Assembly: GCA_045863055.1 (NCBI GenBank)
Contig: BTUW01000020.1
Span: 25,495-89,494 of the forward strand
Direction: 5' to 3'
DNA length: 64,000 bases
Origin: UTCHB3 sp008363265
GTDB lineage: Bacteria > Bacteroidota > Ignavibacteria > Ignavibacteriales > Ignavibacteriaceae
Positions 17,461 through 26,752 of this stretch are shown here, piece by piece; the stretch's first letter is position 1; every line of letters starts with the position of its first letter. Under the pieces are notes generated by a model. It worked only from the letters and a program-made list of their open reading frames with translations, was not told where the DNA came from and did not search any database. The position numbers and the translations under genes are program-made.

Positions 17461-19602
17461 ATGCCGGATAAATTAAAAGGTGAAATAGACAAAATTACGT
17501 TCTACAACGAGGATACAGGATTCGGCGTTGTCCGGCTCCGTTCAGGCAGAATTATCACCGGCACCTTGCCGAAACTCTCCGAAGGTGACCGCGTGGAGGC
17601 CGAAGGGGAATGGATAGTCCATCCCAAATTTGGCTCCCAGCTCAAGGTGTCGAAAATCGTGATAACCAGGCCCGAAGGGAAAGTGGCCATCCTCAAGTAT
17701 CTTAACTCCGGCGTTCTTAAAGGACTGCCCAAGAATTCGGCGAAATTTATCGTTGATTACTTCGGTGACAAGGCCCTCGAAATTATCGAAAAGAATCCTG
17801 AAAAACTTCTGAAAGTACCGGGGATATCGGCCAAGAAACTCGAAAGAATAGTGCAAAGCTGGAACGAACAGAAGAGCCTGCACAAACTGGTGATCTTCCT
17901 TCAGAATTACGATATCCCCCTTACCCACGCCTCCAAAATACTCACCAAATATGGTGACAATGCCGAAACCGTGATCCTTACCAACCCTTACCAGATGATC
18001 TTCGATATAAGAGGTGTGGGATTCAAAACCGCAGACACGATCGCGCAGAAGGTGGGCCTGAACCAGGACTATCCCCCCAGGATCAAGAGCGGTGTGCTCT
18101 ATGTGCTTGAAGGTGCTGCGAATGCAGACGGGCATGTCTACCTCCCGTTCGATGAGTTGGTGGAACTCTGCAAAAAGAATCTTGGGGTTGATCTAAAAAA
18201 TTATGAGCAGCAATTCAGCGAACTTGTAACAGAGCGTAGAATAATTCTGACCGGAAACAGTGTCTACCTCCGTGAGGTTTACGACTCTGAAAGGATCATA
18301 GAAGGTAAAATTCTCGAACTCGCCCGCCCCAAACACGATGATACAACCGATTTCTTCAAGAACTTCGCACACACGCTTGGTCATTTCTCCGAAGAACAGC
18401 TCGAAGCAGTAAAGCTCGCCACCGAGAATGGATTCCTTGTATTGACGGGTGGACCGGGTACGGGAAAGACCACCACGCTAAAGGGGATAATCGATCTCTA
18501 CAAAAGGTGTAAAATGAAGATCGCCCTCGCGGCCCCGACCGGAAGGGCAGCCAAAAGAATGTCTGAAGTTATAGGGTTTGAGGCAAAAACGATCCACAGA
18601 CTTCTTGAGTACGAGCCTGTAACCGGTAAGTTTGTGCACAACAAGAGCAACCCCATCAAGGCCAAACTGCTTGTGATCGATGAGGTTTCGATGATCAACA
18701 CTTTTCTGATGGCCTCACTCCTCTTCGCAGTTGACAGGGAAACCACCGTAATATTCGTCGGCGATAAGGATCAACTCCCCGCCATCGGTCCGGGGAATAT
18801 TCTTCACGACATCCTCGAGTACGACAAGGTTCCGATCATACGCCTCAACAAGATATTCCGTCAGGCGGAACAAAGCAGGATCATCACCAATTCCCACCTG
18901 ATAAATAGAGGGATGATGCCCGATCTTTCAAACAATAAAGAGGGTGATTTCTTTTTTATCGAACAGGAAGACAGCCGCCAGATCCCCGGACTTCTCCTCG
19001 ACCTTGTAGGTAAAAGACTACCGGCTAAATATGGCTTCGACCCCTTCACCGACATTCAGATACTCGCCCCGATGTACAGGGGTGAAGCCGGAGTCGATGC
19101 CATCAACAAATGCCTGCAGGACGGCCTGAACCAGAATGAAGTAATGCTGACAAGAGGTGAGGTGCAGTTCAAAAGGCAGGACAAGTTCATGCAACTGGTG
19201 AATGATTACGAAAGGGATATTTTCAACGGTGATATCGGTTATCTTACCGGCGTAAACGATGAGGATGAACAACTGATTTTTAATTTCGGCGAGAAAGAAG
19301 TGGAATTTACTGTTACTGAACTTGATGACATCACCCTCGCCTACGCGTGCACGATCCACAAAAGTCAAGGTTCAGAGTACCCCTGCGTCATAGTGGTTCT
19401 CACCAATGAACAGCATTTCATGTTAAAGCGGAATCTTATCTACACAGCCATTACGAGGGCTTCAAGCCTTTTACTTATAGTTGGAAGCAAGCGGGCTGTT
19501 CACAGGGCAGTTACCAACAACAGCGAACAGAAAAGATACACCTCGCTCTTTAAACTTCCCGGGGGCACAGACGAATCCCGGAATGTGCAGTTACTTTTCT
19601 GA
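17461..19602 (+). CDS. recD2: RecD2-type SF1B DNA helicase
   Basis: 5'-to-3' DNA helicase of the RecD2 group (found without RecBC) that acts in repair and replication-fork processing. 713 residues, full family length. The N-terminal OB-like region is KGEIDKITFYNEDTGFGVVR, helix-hairpin-helix segments include LKVPGISAKKLERIV, Walker A is LTGGPGTGKTTTLKG near residue 325, Walker B is LLVIDEVSM, and the C-terminal motif is ACTIHKSQGSEYPCVIVVL. The ATG at 17461 was chosen over the adjacent TTG because CAGGGA lies just upstream. It starts 15 nt after the hybrid kinase stop, and its end overlaps the convergent PAS gene by 12 nt. Confidence 0.95.
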   Translation: MPDKLKGEIDKITFYNEDTGFGVVRLRSGRIITGTLPKLSEGDRVEAEGEWIVHPKFGSQLKVSKIVITRPEGKVAILKYLNSGVLKGLPKNSAKFIVDYFGDKALEIIEKNPEKLLKVPGISAKKLERIVQSWNEQKSLHKLVIFLQNYDIPLTHASKILTKYGDNAETVILTNPYQMIFDIRGVGFKTADTIAQKVGLNQDYPPRIKSGVLYVLEGAANADGHVYLPFDELVELCKKNLGVDLKNYEQQFSELVTERRIILTGNSVYLREVYDSERIIEGKILELARPKHDDTTDFFKNFAHTLGHFSEEQLEAVKLATENGFLVLTGGPGTGKTTTLKGIIDLYKRCKMKIALAAPTGRAAKRMSEVIGFEAKTIHRLLEYEPVTGKFVHNKSNPIKAKLLVIDEVSMINTFLMASLLFAVDRETTVIFVGDKDQLPAIGPGNILHDILEYDKVPIIRLNKIFRQAEQSRIITNSHLINRGMMPDLSNNKEGDFFFIEQEDSRQIPGLLLDLVGKRLPAKYGFDPFTDIQILAPMYRGEAGVDAINKCLQDGLNQNEVMLTRGEVQFKRQDKFMQLVNDYERDIFNGDIGYLTGVNDEDEQLIFNFGEKEVEFTVTELDDITLAYACTIHKSQGSEYPCVIVVLTNEQHFMLKRNLIYTAITRASSLLLIVGSKRAVHRAVTNNSEQKRYTSLFKLPGGTDESRNVQLLF

Positions 19603-20817
19603 TCCCGCCTGATCATCAATGGATGATGCGTGATTTCTCGTCGGCTCTTCGAGCATCTTCAACAGGGTGGTGATGTTCGATCTTATCTGTCCGAAATGGT
19701 AATCCTTCTCCTGAGGTGACAACCTCCCGGAGTAGTTCTCGATGATATCGACTGAAGAAAGCACGATCGAGAGTGGAGTGCGGAATGAAAAGAGACTGCC
19801 GGCTATCTGCTGTTCCTTCTGCTCCCTGAGTTCCTTCTCCCTGTTGAGTGTTTCCGAGAGTTCCGCGTCCCGCTTCAGCCTCTCCTCGATGTCTCTGATC
19901 ACTGATATCACTTTTACACCATCTGAAAAACTGACCGACCCAAGTTTGATCTCCGCGGGGAAGACAGTACCATCCTTCCTTTTGTGTAACCGCGCCGGAA
20001 TAGACCTTTGTACCTGCCTCAATGAAGCACGCGATTTGTCAGGCTCGGCTGAAAGAACAAGGCAATCGCTCTCGATCACCTCCTCCGGCTGATAACCGTA
20101 TTGGGCAACCGCCTGCCAGTTAAAATCCTCGATTTTTCCGGTTTTTTGATCCGCCACAACAACAGCATCCGGTATTGATTCGAATATTGTTTTGTAGCGT
20201 TTTTCCGATTCCTCAAGTTTCTTGAGCAAACCTTTCACTTTCTCTTCCCGCAACCTGGCGAATCTGACAAAAGAAAATGTTGTGAAAAAGAAAACAAGAG
20301 AGAGCAGTGTCACCACGCCCATCGAAATCCAGGTCCTGAAACGGTACTTTGACGCGATCTCAGTATTCAGGTCCGCGAGACGAAGAACAAAAAGCTCACC
20401 GCGATAGACGAGCGATAGAACAAGTGAGCGATACTCAGCCTTGGGATCCCATTCTGACGATCTGGTGATCAGGCTCTCATCTGAAAGATTTGGATCGCTG
20501 TAAACGGCAAGCCCGACCATCTCTTTTTCAATGAACTTCGTCAGAACCGTGTCGTTTTTCACCAAGCCGGTCATCACTGGTTTCATGTTAACAGGCTTGC
20601 CTGAGCTGTCGCTTCCCCCTCCGGGGTATGCGTGTTCGAGAGAGTTTGCCAGAATTATCTTAACGTTCTCACCAAGAAGCTGCAGCCTTTGTGTGGAAAA
20701 ATTTTCTGACCGGAGTTCGATCGCGTAAAAAACTATTGCAGCAGTTACAGCTCCTGCCAGCAGGATAAACCAAGGTAAAATAGTACCGGATCTTATCCGG
20801 CTTACAAAAACGTTCAT
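19591..20817 (-). CDS. Membrane PAS protein with degenerate, truncated histidine-kinase module
   Basis: 408 residues: membrane segment (about 10-30), extracytoplasmic region of about 130 residues, second membrane segment (about 165-185), PAS (about 205-320), then a HisKA-like helical hairpin to the end. In the H box the usual SHEFRTP reads LFSFRTP, so the phospho-acceptor His is replaced by Phe, and no HATPase domain follows. It cannot act as a kinase. Its HisKA region is a clear paralogue of the one at 21967-22914 (IENYSGRLSP versus LENYTKMMKP). It starts 47 nt after the REC-kinase gene and probably serves as a sensor, decoy or dimer partner. ATG 20817 was preferred to a TTG at 20841. Confidence 0.85.
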   Translation of the reverse strand: MNVFVSRIRSGTILPWFILLAGAVTAAIVFYAIELRSENFSTQRLQLLGENVKIILANSLEHAYPGGGSDSSGKPVNMKPVMTGLVKNDTVLTKFIEKEMVGLAVYSDPNLSDESLITRSSEWDPKAEYRSLVLSLVYRGELFVLRLADLNTEIASKYRFRTWISMGVVTLLSLVFFFTTFSFVRFARLREEKVKGLLKKLEESEKRYKTIFESIPDAVVVADQKTGKIEDFNWQAVAQYGYQPEEVIESDCLVLSAEPDKSRASLRQVQRSIPARLHKRKDGTVFPAEIKLGSVSFSDGVKVISVIRDIEERLKRDAELSETLNREKELREQKEQQIAGSLFSFRTPLSIVLSSVDIIENYSGRLSPQEKDYHFGQIRSNITTLLKMLEEPTRNHASSIDDQAGSEK

Positions 20818-20864
20818 TCGCAAGTCCGACTTCCGTGACAAATTAATAAAATCACACCACGCTA

Positions 20865-21962
20865 TCAGTTCGCTTCCGGATCGATGACCGGAAATGATAA
20901 CTCGAGGAAAAACTGTTCGCCGGCCATAGAAGTTGCGATTTTTCCCTCAAACAGTTCAGTGATTTTCTTTACGATCGAAAGTCCGAAACCGATTCCCGGC
21001 TTCTTCTCATCTTTACCGCTGTATCTGAGAAATTCACCTATCTTGAAGGTGTGATCAGGATCGGAACCTCTCGAAATATTTTTCACTGAAAGCTGAAAAA
21101 ATCCCCCGGCCACGCTCGTCGCCACCGTCACCTTGTCACCCTTTTCCGAGTATCTGAATGCATTATCAACAGTCTCATATACCACTTTCCCGAACATCTC
21201 AGCGGGTATCTTCATTTCAACTTCGATGTATGAGGCCACGATCAGATCGGATCCCCTCTCATATTTCTCTGCGGTCTTCTTCGCGGATTCACGCACCATG
21301 GTGGAGGGATCAGTGATCGCCTCATTTTTTTCTGTCGCAAGATAGACAGGATCAGATTGAATAAGATCCAGGTGCATCATCCAGAGGAACTGATCAACTA
21401 TTCTGTTCACATTTTCAGCCTGTGATACGATCTCAGATCCGATCCGGTTCAGCTCCCCTGGTGTAAGTTCGCCGGCCTGCGACTTCAACAATTCACCATA
21501 CCGCAGGATCCCCAGTACCGGTGAACGGAGCTCATGAGGGAAATTTTCACTGATACTCGACTGAAGTTGCTGCAATTTCTGCTCCTCAGTCTCCCTTTTT
21601 CTCATCCTCATCGTCACAGAACGCAGCAGTTCCTCACGGGTGAAAGGTTTGGTCAGGTAATCATCAGCTCCCAACTCCATGCCCGTCCTGATGTCCTTCA
21701 GGTCTGCTTTCGCTGTCATAAAGATCAATGGGATATTCGCGGTGCTCTTGTTGCCTTTAAGGAATTTCAGAACATCGTGGCCCGTGATCGCCGGCATGGC
21801 AACGTCGCAAAGTATAAGGTCAGGCATCTCCAACAACGCGGTTTTTATTCCTTCCGATCCGTTTTTTGCGGTCAGGGTTTCATACCCTTCAAACCCGAGC
21901 AGTACTGCCACGTTTTCCCGTACACTTGGTTCATCTTCGATAATAAGTACTTTTTTACTCAT
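20865..21962 (-). CDS. Receiver-histidine kinase fusion (REC-HisKA-HATPase)
   Basis: 365 residues with the receiver first: LIIEDEPSVREN, phospho-Asp in LILCDVAMPAITG, Lys in DDYLTKPFTREELL. HisKA follows with His in ENFPHELRSPVLGIL, then HATPase_c with ETVDNAFRYSEKGD and GIGFGLSIVKKITELF. The G1 segment (VKNISRGSDPD) lacks the usual DxGxG, so ATP binding may be weak. The start was set at 21962 (MSKKVLIIEDE), 4 nt after the previous kinase, rather than 16 residues upstream. Phosphorylation of the receiver by neighbouring kinases would gate its own kinase part. Fourth position of a signalling operon. Confidence 0.9.
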   Translation of the reverse strand: MSKKVLIIEDEPSVRENVAVLLGFEGYETLTAKNGSEGIKTALLEMPDLILCDVAMPAITGHDVLKFLKGNKSTANIPLIFMTAKADLKDIRTGMELGADDYLTKPFTREELLRSVTMRMRKRETEEQKLQQLQSSISENFPHELRSPVLGILRYGELLKSQAGELTPGELNRIGSEIVSQAENVNRIVDQFLWMMHLDLIQSDPVYLATEKNEAITDPSTMVRESAKKTAEKYERGSDLIVASYIEVEMKIPAEMFGKVVYETVDNAFRYSEKGDKVTVATSVAGGFFQLSVKNISRGSDPDHTFKIGEFLRYSGKDEKKPGIGFGLSIVKKITELFEGKIATSMAGEQFFLELSFPVIDPEAN

Positions 21963-21966
21963 ATAA

Positions 21967-22914
21967 TCATACCTGAATAAATTTCTTTGACAGATATTTC
22001 GGGATATCAATCTTGAATTTCGTGCCGGCCCCGGACTTGCTCTCCACTGAAATTAATCCTCCCATAAGATCGACCGACCGCTTTACGATCGGGAGTCCAA
22101 GCCCCGTACCCGGTATCTCATCAACATTTTTACCCCGGAAGAAAGGCTCAAACAGATTCTCCTGATCTTCTTCCGCTATTCCGATTCCCTGATCCTCAAC
22201 GGTCAGGGTCAAGAATCCGTCACTCTCTGAAAGCCCGATCTTTACTTCCGATCCGGCAGGCGAATACTTTACTGCATTTGTGAGTAAATTCGAAAGCACA
22301 CTGTAAAGAAGTTTAACATCGATCCGCTGGATCCTTGTGTGCAGATCACTCTCGATGGTGATCACTGTGCCGGCCGGTTCGTTTGCCAGTACATCTTTCT
22401 TGACATTCTCACAAAAGCCGCACAAATCTTCGCTGACAGGATCGTAAGTCATTTTATGTGCATTGCTCTTCTCGATGAAGAGAATATCATCGAGCATTTC
22501 AGTCAGAAATTTTATGGAAGTGCGGATCCTTTTAAAGTGGTACTCCACCTGATCGGGTTTCATCATCTTAGTATAGTTCTCGAGGATATCGGCTGACGAC
22601 TGGATTATCGACATGGGGGTCCGGAATTCATGTGAGGTATTCGAGATGAAATTAGACTTCAACTCACTCAATTCCTTTTCCCTGATCAGTGCATTGGCCA
22701 ATTCCTGCTCCTGCTGAATTCGAGTGGTGATATCACGTATAATGCAGAGAACCTTGTTCTGTGTCTTTATTGGGGCGACCCTTGCTTCAAAATACTTCCT
22801 CCCGGATGGTACATCAAGCTTGTACTCGATAATTTCAAGATCCTTCCCGGCCAGAACCTTGTTGAAACCGGCAATGAACTGTTCAGCGAGTTCAGGCGGG
22901 AGAACTTCTTTCAT
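21967..22914 (-). CDS. PAS-histidine kinase, C-terminal fragment of a broken gene
   Basis: 315 residues starting in the middle of a PAS domain (MKEVLPPELAEQF; C-terminal half ends about residue 75). HisKA (His in FISNTSHEFRTPMSIIQ) and a complete HATPase_c follow (NLLTNAVKYSPAGSE, DQGIGIAEED, GTGLGLPIVKRSVDLMGG). The missing N-terminal half of the PAS domain is at the end of the upstream frame (22956-23702). Between them are an in-frame TAG and a one-base frame change in a T7 run. The ATG at 22914 has no ribosome site. Either a pseudogene pair or one gene with sequence errors; if translated alone it would be an unregulated kinase. Confidence 0.8.
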   Translation of the reverse strand: MKEVLPPELAEQFIAGFNKVLAGKDLEIIEYKLDVPSGRKYFEARVAPIKTQNKVLCIIRDITTRIQQEQELANALIREKELSELKSNFISNTSHEFRTPMSIIQSSADILENYTKMMKPDQVEYHFKRIRTSIKFLTEMLDDILFIEKSNAHKMTYDPVSEDLCGFCENVKKDVLANEPAGTVITIESDLHTRIQRIDVKLLYSVLSNLLTNAVKYSPAGSEVKIGLSESDGFLTLTVEDQGIGIAEEDQENLFEPFFRGKNVDEIPGTGLGLPIVKRSVDLMGGLISVESKSGAGTKFKIDIPKYLSKKFIQV

Positions 22915-22955
22915 ATTCTTCCCGAAAAAAATTCACGTGGGATCAACAGATCAGC

Positions 22956-23702
22956 CTAATCCCCTGAAGCCGAGTAATACTCCTCATAATTCCCCTCCTT
23001 CGTCAGCACGAATAGCATGTCAGGAATTGCCGCGATTATCGCCCGCACCTTCTCTTCGCTGTTATCCACCGCTTCCTGAAGTATTCTCGTCGATTCAACC
23101 TTCTCGTGTTCTACAAGTTCCTTGCTGATGTACATCGCGAGATTTGTCGCGGCTCCCTTGAGAAGTATGATGTCATCGTCAACCCACTCCCTCTCATCAA
23201 AACAATCGTCGAATCCCATAAAACCCCAAAGTTTCTGGTCGACGAAAAGGGGGAGAAACAGGATCGACTTTATCCCCTGTGAATCGAGACTCTCGAAGAG
23301 TTCATCAATAAACTCGCTGTGTTTGGCTTTGTAGTGTCCGTTATCCTTAAAAGTCTGATATGTCAGGGGTGTCACCTGTTCGACCGGCCACGCCAGAAGC
23401 TCGGGATTGTCCATCTGAGCAAGTTCAGGCCGGCTGGTCCATTCAAATATCTGCTTCATCCACGTGGTATTATCTTCCTCATTGAGGTAGAACTGGAATA
23501 TATAGACCCTGTCGGTCTCGACCACCTCACCGAGATAGGCGAGGCAACTGTTGATCTTCCGGTTGAATTCGATATCTTCAAGCAACATCTGTGAAACGGC
23601 GCTTATAGCCTGCAGATAGCGGTCTTTTATCTCCATTCTGCTCATTTCACCGGAGCGGACCGTATTGCCTGAATTTCCTTTAATTTCAAAATTATCAGCC
23701 AT
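22956..23702 (-). CDS. GAF-PAS sensor, N-terminal fragment of a broken kinase gene
   Basis: 248 residues. A GAF domain (about 45-205: RKINSCLAYLGEVVETDRVY, GIKSILFLPLFVDQKLWGFM) is followed by the first strands of a PAS domain (AIPDMLFVLTKEGNYEEYY), then a TAG stop. Reading on past the TAG in the same frame gives ADLLIPREFF, after which the frame changes and continues into the kinase fragment at 21967-22914. The start at 23702 (MADNFEIKG) follows an AAAGGAG site and lies 1 nt after the stop of the large membrane kinase, so the two are translationally coupled. The intact ancestor was GAF-PAS-HisKA-HATPase, about 580 residues. Confidence 0.8.
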   Translation of the reverse strand: MADNFEIKGNSGNTVRSGEMSRMEIKDRYLQAISAVSQMLLEDIEFNRKINSCLAYLGEVVETDRVYIFQFYLNEEDNTTWMKQIFEWTSRPELAQMDNPELLAWPVEQVTPLTYQTFKDNGHYKAKHSEFIDELFESLDSQGIKSILFLPLFVDQKLWGFMGFDDCFDEREWVDDDIILLKGAATNLAMYISKELVEHEKVESTRILQEAVDNSEEKVRAIIAAIPDMLFVLTKEGNYEEYYSASGD

Positions 23703-23703
23703 A

Positions 23704-26604
23704 CTATACTTGTCTCCTTTCAGGAAGCAGCAGTGTAAAAACGGAGCCCTCTCCCGGGACACTATCCACTTTCAGTTCACCACCGAGGATGTCGAGCATG
23801 CGTTTCACCAGGGTTAATCCGAGACCAACCCCTTCATACGCCCTGCTGTAACCCTCGCTCGCCTGTCTGAATTCCTCGAATATCAGATGGATGTCATCTT
23901 TCCTGATACCTATCCCTGTGTCGATCACTTTGATATATGAACCGGGATCACCCGCTTTACCGAATTCGACTGTAACTCCACCCGACCGGGTAAACTTAAT
24001 GGCATTATCCACGAGATTTCTTACCATTTCAATAATAAACTTACTGTCAGCGACTGCCATAAGACCTTCCGGGGGTGAATCACACTTGAGGTAGAGGCCT
24101 TTCTTTTCCGCGGCCTCTTTCATCTCTTTTAACATTGGCCCGGTCTCTTTAATTATGTCGATCTCACTGAATATTGGTGTCATTTTGCTCGATTCAAGAC
24201 TCGCGAAAGTCAGCAGCAGATTGAGGGTATTGCTGAGCCGCTGCCCGCCCCTGAACACCTGTTCAGCCATCTCTTTCTGAAGTTCGTCACCGCCCTCTTC
24301 AATAAGTATCTCGGCAAAACCCATGATCGCGATCAGAGGAGTGCGCAGTTCGTGACTCATATTGGCGAGGAAATTCGTTTTCAGGGCACTCATCTCCTCA
24401 GCCCTCTCTTTCGCGGCTATAAGATTGTCGATCAACTTTCGCTTTGCGGTCGCGTCTATCAGCGTGGAGACATAGTGATGTATTTCACCATTTTCATCTA
24501 TGATCGGGTAGATACTCTGCTCATACCATAACTGCTCTCCGTTCTTTTTGTTACACTGGATCTCTCCGTGCCACTCCTTACCGGCAAGCTGCCGGCTCCA
24601 GACTTCCTTGTACATGTATGGGTCGGATTCCACCCCCGAGGTAATTGCCGGTGCTACTGCGGTATATTCATCATGGTTGAACCCTGTACTCACTTCGAGT
24701 GTTTTGTTGCTGTACTCGATCACACCGTTCCTGTCGGCGATCAGTACTATCGCGGGACTCTGGTCGACAGACTTCTTAAAAAGGGCAATACTTTCGTCGG
24801 CCCGCCGCCTCGCTGTTATATCGTTGATTTTATTGTAAACCTCCCTTACTTCACCATCTATCACCAGGGGACTCGCGATATGGTTCACCCGGATCGTTTC
24901 GCCATTTCCGTTGAGGAACCTGTACTCCCCTTCAACCATCCTGCGGTTTGATATCGCCTCGAGAATAATATCAAGCGCTGACTCCCTGTCCTTCTTGTCG
25001 ATCAGGTCAAAAAAGTTCTTTTTCACCAGATATTCCGGTGTGTACTTTAGCACGGTTTCCGACTGTGGACTCGCGTAGCTGATCGTTCCGTCTTTTTCCA
25101 TGACGATGGTCAGTCCCGGGCTGTTGGAGATCATCAATCTGAATTTTTCCTCATTTTCCTGGGAAAGGAGCAGTGCTCTTACCCGTTCGTCGTTGTCAAT
25201 CACAACCGACTCGATGTAAAGCATTTCATCATTTTTGTCATAGACGGCACCCCCTTTTTCCAGGACCCATTTCAGCTTTCCGCTCCGGGTTGTGATCCTG
25301 TATGAAAGATCGAACTTCTCTCTCCTCAATAGCGCGGTATCGATTGCCTCTTCAACTTCCTCTTTTTCATCGGAACGGATGATCTCTCTCAGAAGTGTGG
25401 GCTCAGCGAAGAACTCTTCAGGTGTGTAACCGGTAAGTTCGATCGCTCCCTCGGATACAAAAAGTGGTGTCCTGGTGTGCTGATCAGTGTACCGTAGAAC
25501 CATTCCGTTAATGTTACCCATCAGCGTGACCACCCTCGACACTTCACCGCGCAGTGCTTCCTGAGTGTCCCTTAATTTCACATCGTTCGACTCGAGATCT
25601 CTGATGATCCGCTTCTCTTTTACACCTGTAATAAGAAAAGTTGTTACCATAGCGATCGTGAATACAACAATGGCAAGGCCGACCAGCAACCATCTAAGGA
25701 TATCAAGTTCAGCGAATGCTTCCGCTTGTTCGAGTTTCGAAATAATCACCCAGTCGGTCGAAGGCACATCCATCATGTATGCCACCACTTCATTCCCCTG
25801 GTGATCAACTCCCTCGATGTAACCCCGTTTCCCGTATGCGGCGAGCACCTCTACCGAATTTATCTCCTCTACGGGGATCTCTCTTACGGGCTCATTGTTG
25901 ATCCCAAGCGGCGAGAGGACCTCGACTTTGTTCCCCGCCCGTTTAAGAAGCAAATTTTGAAGGGATCCAAGTTTCATCGCGCCATATTTGAGTATCGGGA
26001 AGAGATACTTTTGTGGATCCATCCTGAGGATCAGAACACCGTTCCGGTTTCCTTCTCCTGTAGCCAGTGCAACAAATAAATCGAGGTGGTATGTTTTGTG
26101 AAGTGAGCAGTAGTACAGTTCGTTGGCAGTCGGTTTATCACCAGAGAGGAACAGGTTTATCTTGTCAACAGTAACAGCATTCAGAGTCTTTTGTGTGTCC
26201 AGATGAGAGTAGATCACATTTCCCGACCTCTGAACAAGCAGAATATTCGAATATTTGTATTCTTCGATGTAGATGTTGAACTTGTCTCTCAGTGCTGACT
26301 TTAACCCAGTGTTACCCGGGTCCTCGATCAACCTGCCCATTTCCGCACTGCCGGGGACAGTTCTCAGGATGGTTTTGGAATCCGAAACCCTCTCCCTGTT
26401 CCAGATCTCAATAAAATTTCCTCTCACTGATGCAGAGTTACGCATTACAGTGTGAATGCCGTCGCGCTCCATCTCCAGTTCCCGGTTGTAGAAGAAGAGC
26501 ACGAATACCATCAATGCGAAAAACATCACCATGAAAAGTACAGGGCGAAGCCATGACTTTTCACGGATAACGGAAATCTTACTTTTGAGGAAAGTGTAAT
26601 TCAA
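23704..26604 (-). CDS. Membrane sensor kinase with Cache-like and multiple PAS domains
   Basis: 966 residues. The first membrane segment is at about 20-38 (VLFMVMFFALMVFVLFF). An extracytoplasmic Cache-type sensor (about 40-300, ending VAYMMDVPSTDWVIISKLEQ) and a second membrane segment (about 308-330) follow, then three PAS/PAC domains to about 720. HisKA has His in FLANMSHELRTPLIAIMG; HATPase_c has NLVDNAIKFTRSGG and GVGLGLTLVKRMLDILGG. First gene of a four-gene minus-strand signalling series. The apparent start is TTG at 26604, without a strong ribosome site. The ligand is unknown; Cache domains usually sense small organic molecules outside the cell. Confidence 0.92.
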   Translation of the reverse strand: MNYTFLKSKISVIREKSWLRPVLFMVMFFALMVFVLFFYNRELEMERDGIHTVMRNSASVRGNFIEIWNRERVSDSKTILRTVPGSAEMGRLIEDPGNTGLKSALRDKFNIYIEEYKYSNILLVQRSGNVIYSHLDTQKTLNAVTVDKINLFLSGDKPTANELYYCSLHKTYHLDLFVALATGEGNRNGVLILRMDPQKYLFPILKYGAMKLGSLQNLLLKRAGNKVEVLSPLGINNEPVREIPVEEINSVEVLAAYGKRGYIEGVDHQGNEVVAYMMDVPSTDWVIISKLEQAEAFAELDILRWLLVGLAIVVFTIAMVTTFLITGVKEKRIIRDLESNDVKLRDTQEALRGEVSRVVTLMGNINGMVLRYTDQHTRTPLFVSEGAIELTGYTPEEFFAEPTLLREIIRSDEKEEVEEAIDTALLRREKFDLSYRITTRSGKLKWVLEKGGAVYDKNDEMLYIESVVIDNDERVRALLLSQENEEKFRLMISNSPGLTIVMEKDGTISYASPQSETVLKYTPEYLVKKNFFDLIDKKDRESALDIILEAISNRRMVEGEYRFLNGNGETIRVNHIASPLVIDGEVREVYNKINDITARRRADESIALFKKSVDQSPAIVLIADRNGVIEYSNKTLEVSTGFNHDEYTAVAPAITSGVESDPYMYKEVWSRQLAGKEWHGEIQCNKKNGEQLWYEQSIYPIIDENGEIHHYVSTLIDATAKRKLIDNLIAAKERAEEMSALKTNFLANMSHELRTPLIAIMGFAEILIEEGGDELQKEMAEQVFRGGQRLSNTLNLLLTFASLESSKMTPIFSEIDIIKETGPMLKEMKEAAEKKGLYLKCDSPPEGLMAVADSKFIIEMVRNLVDNAIKFTRSGGVTVEFGKAGDPGSYIKVIDTGIGIRKDDIHLIFEEFRQASEGYSRAYEGVGLGLTLVKRMLDILGGELKVDSVPGEGSVFTLLLPERRQV

Positions 26605-26752
26605 TTTTTTCTAAGTATCTTTGTACGGTATATGCCATATCACCGGAAGAATTAAAATTTATTAAGTATAATAGTAAACTACCTAATTACATATTAAAAT
26701 TTACATATGATTTAAACTATCGTAAGATAATGTAGATAATCGTGGAGTCAAG

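Noticed and set aside
26614..26621. TATCTTTG on the plus strand, an exact match to the -7 consensus
   Set aside because: It points into the antisense side of the Arm/Rmt-like gene with no plus-strand gene downstream; likely chance in AT-rich DNA.
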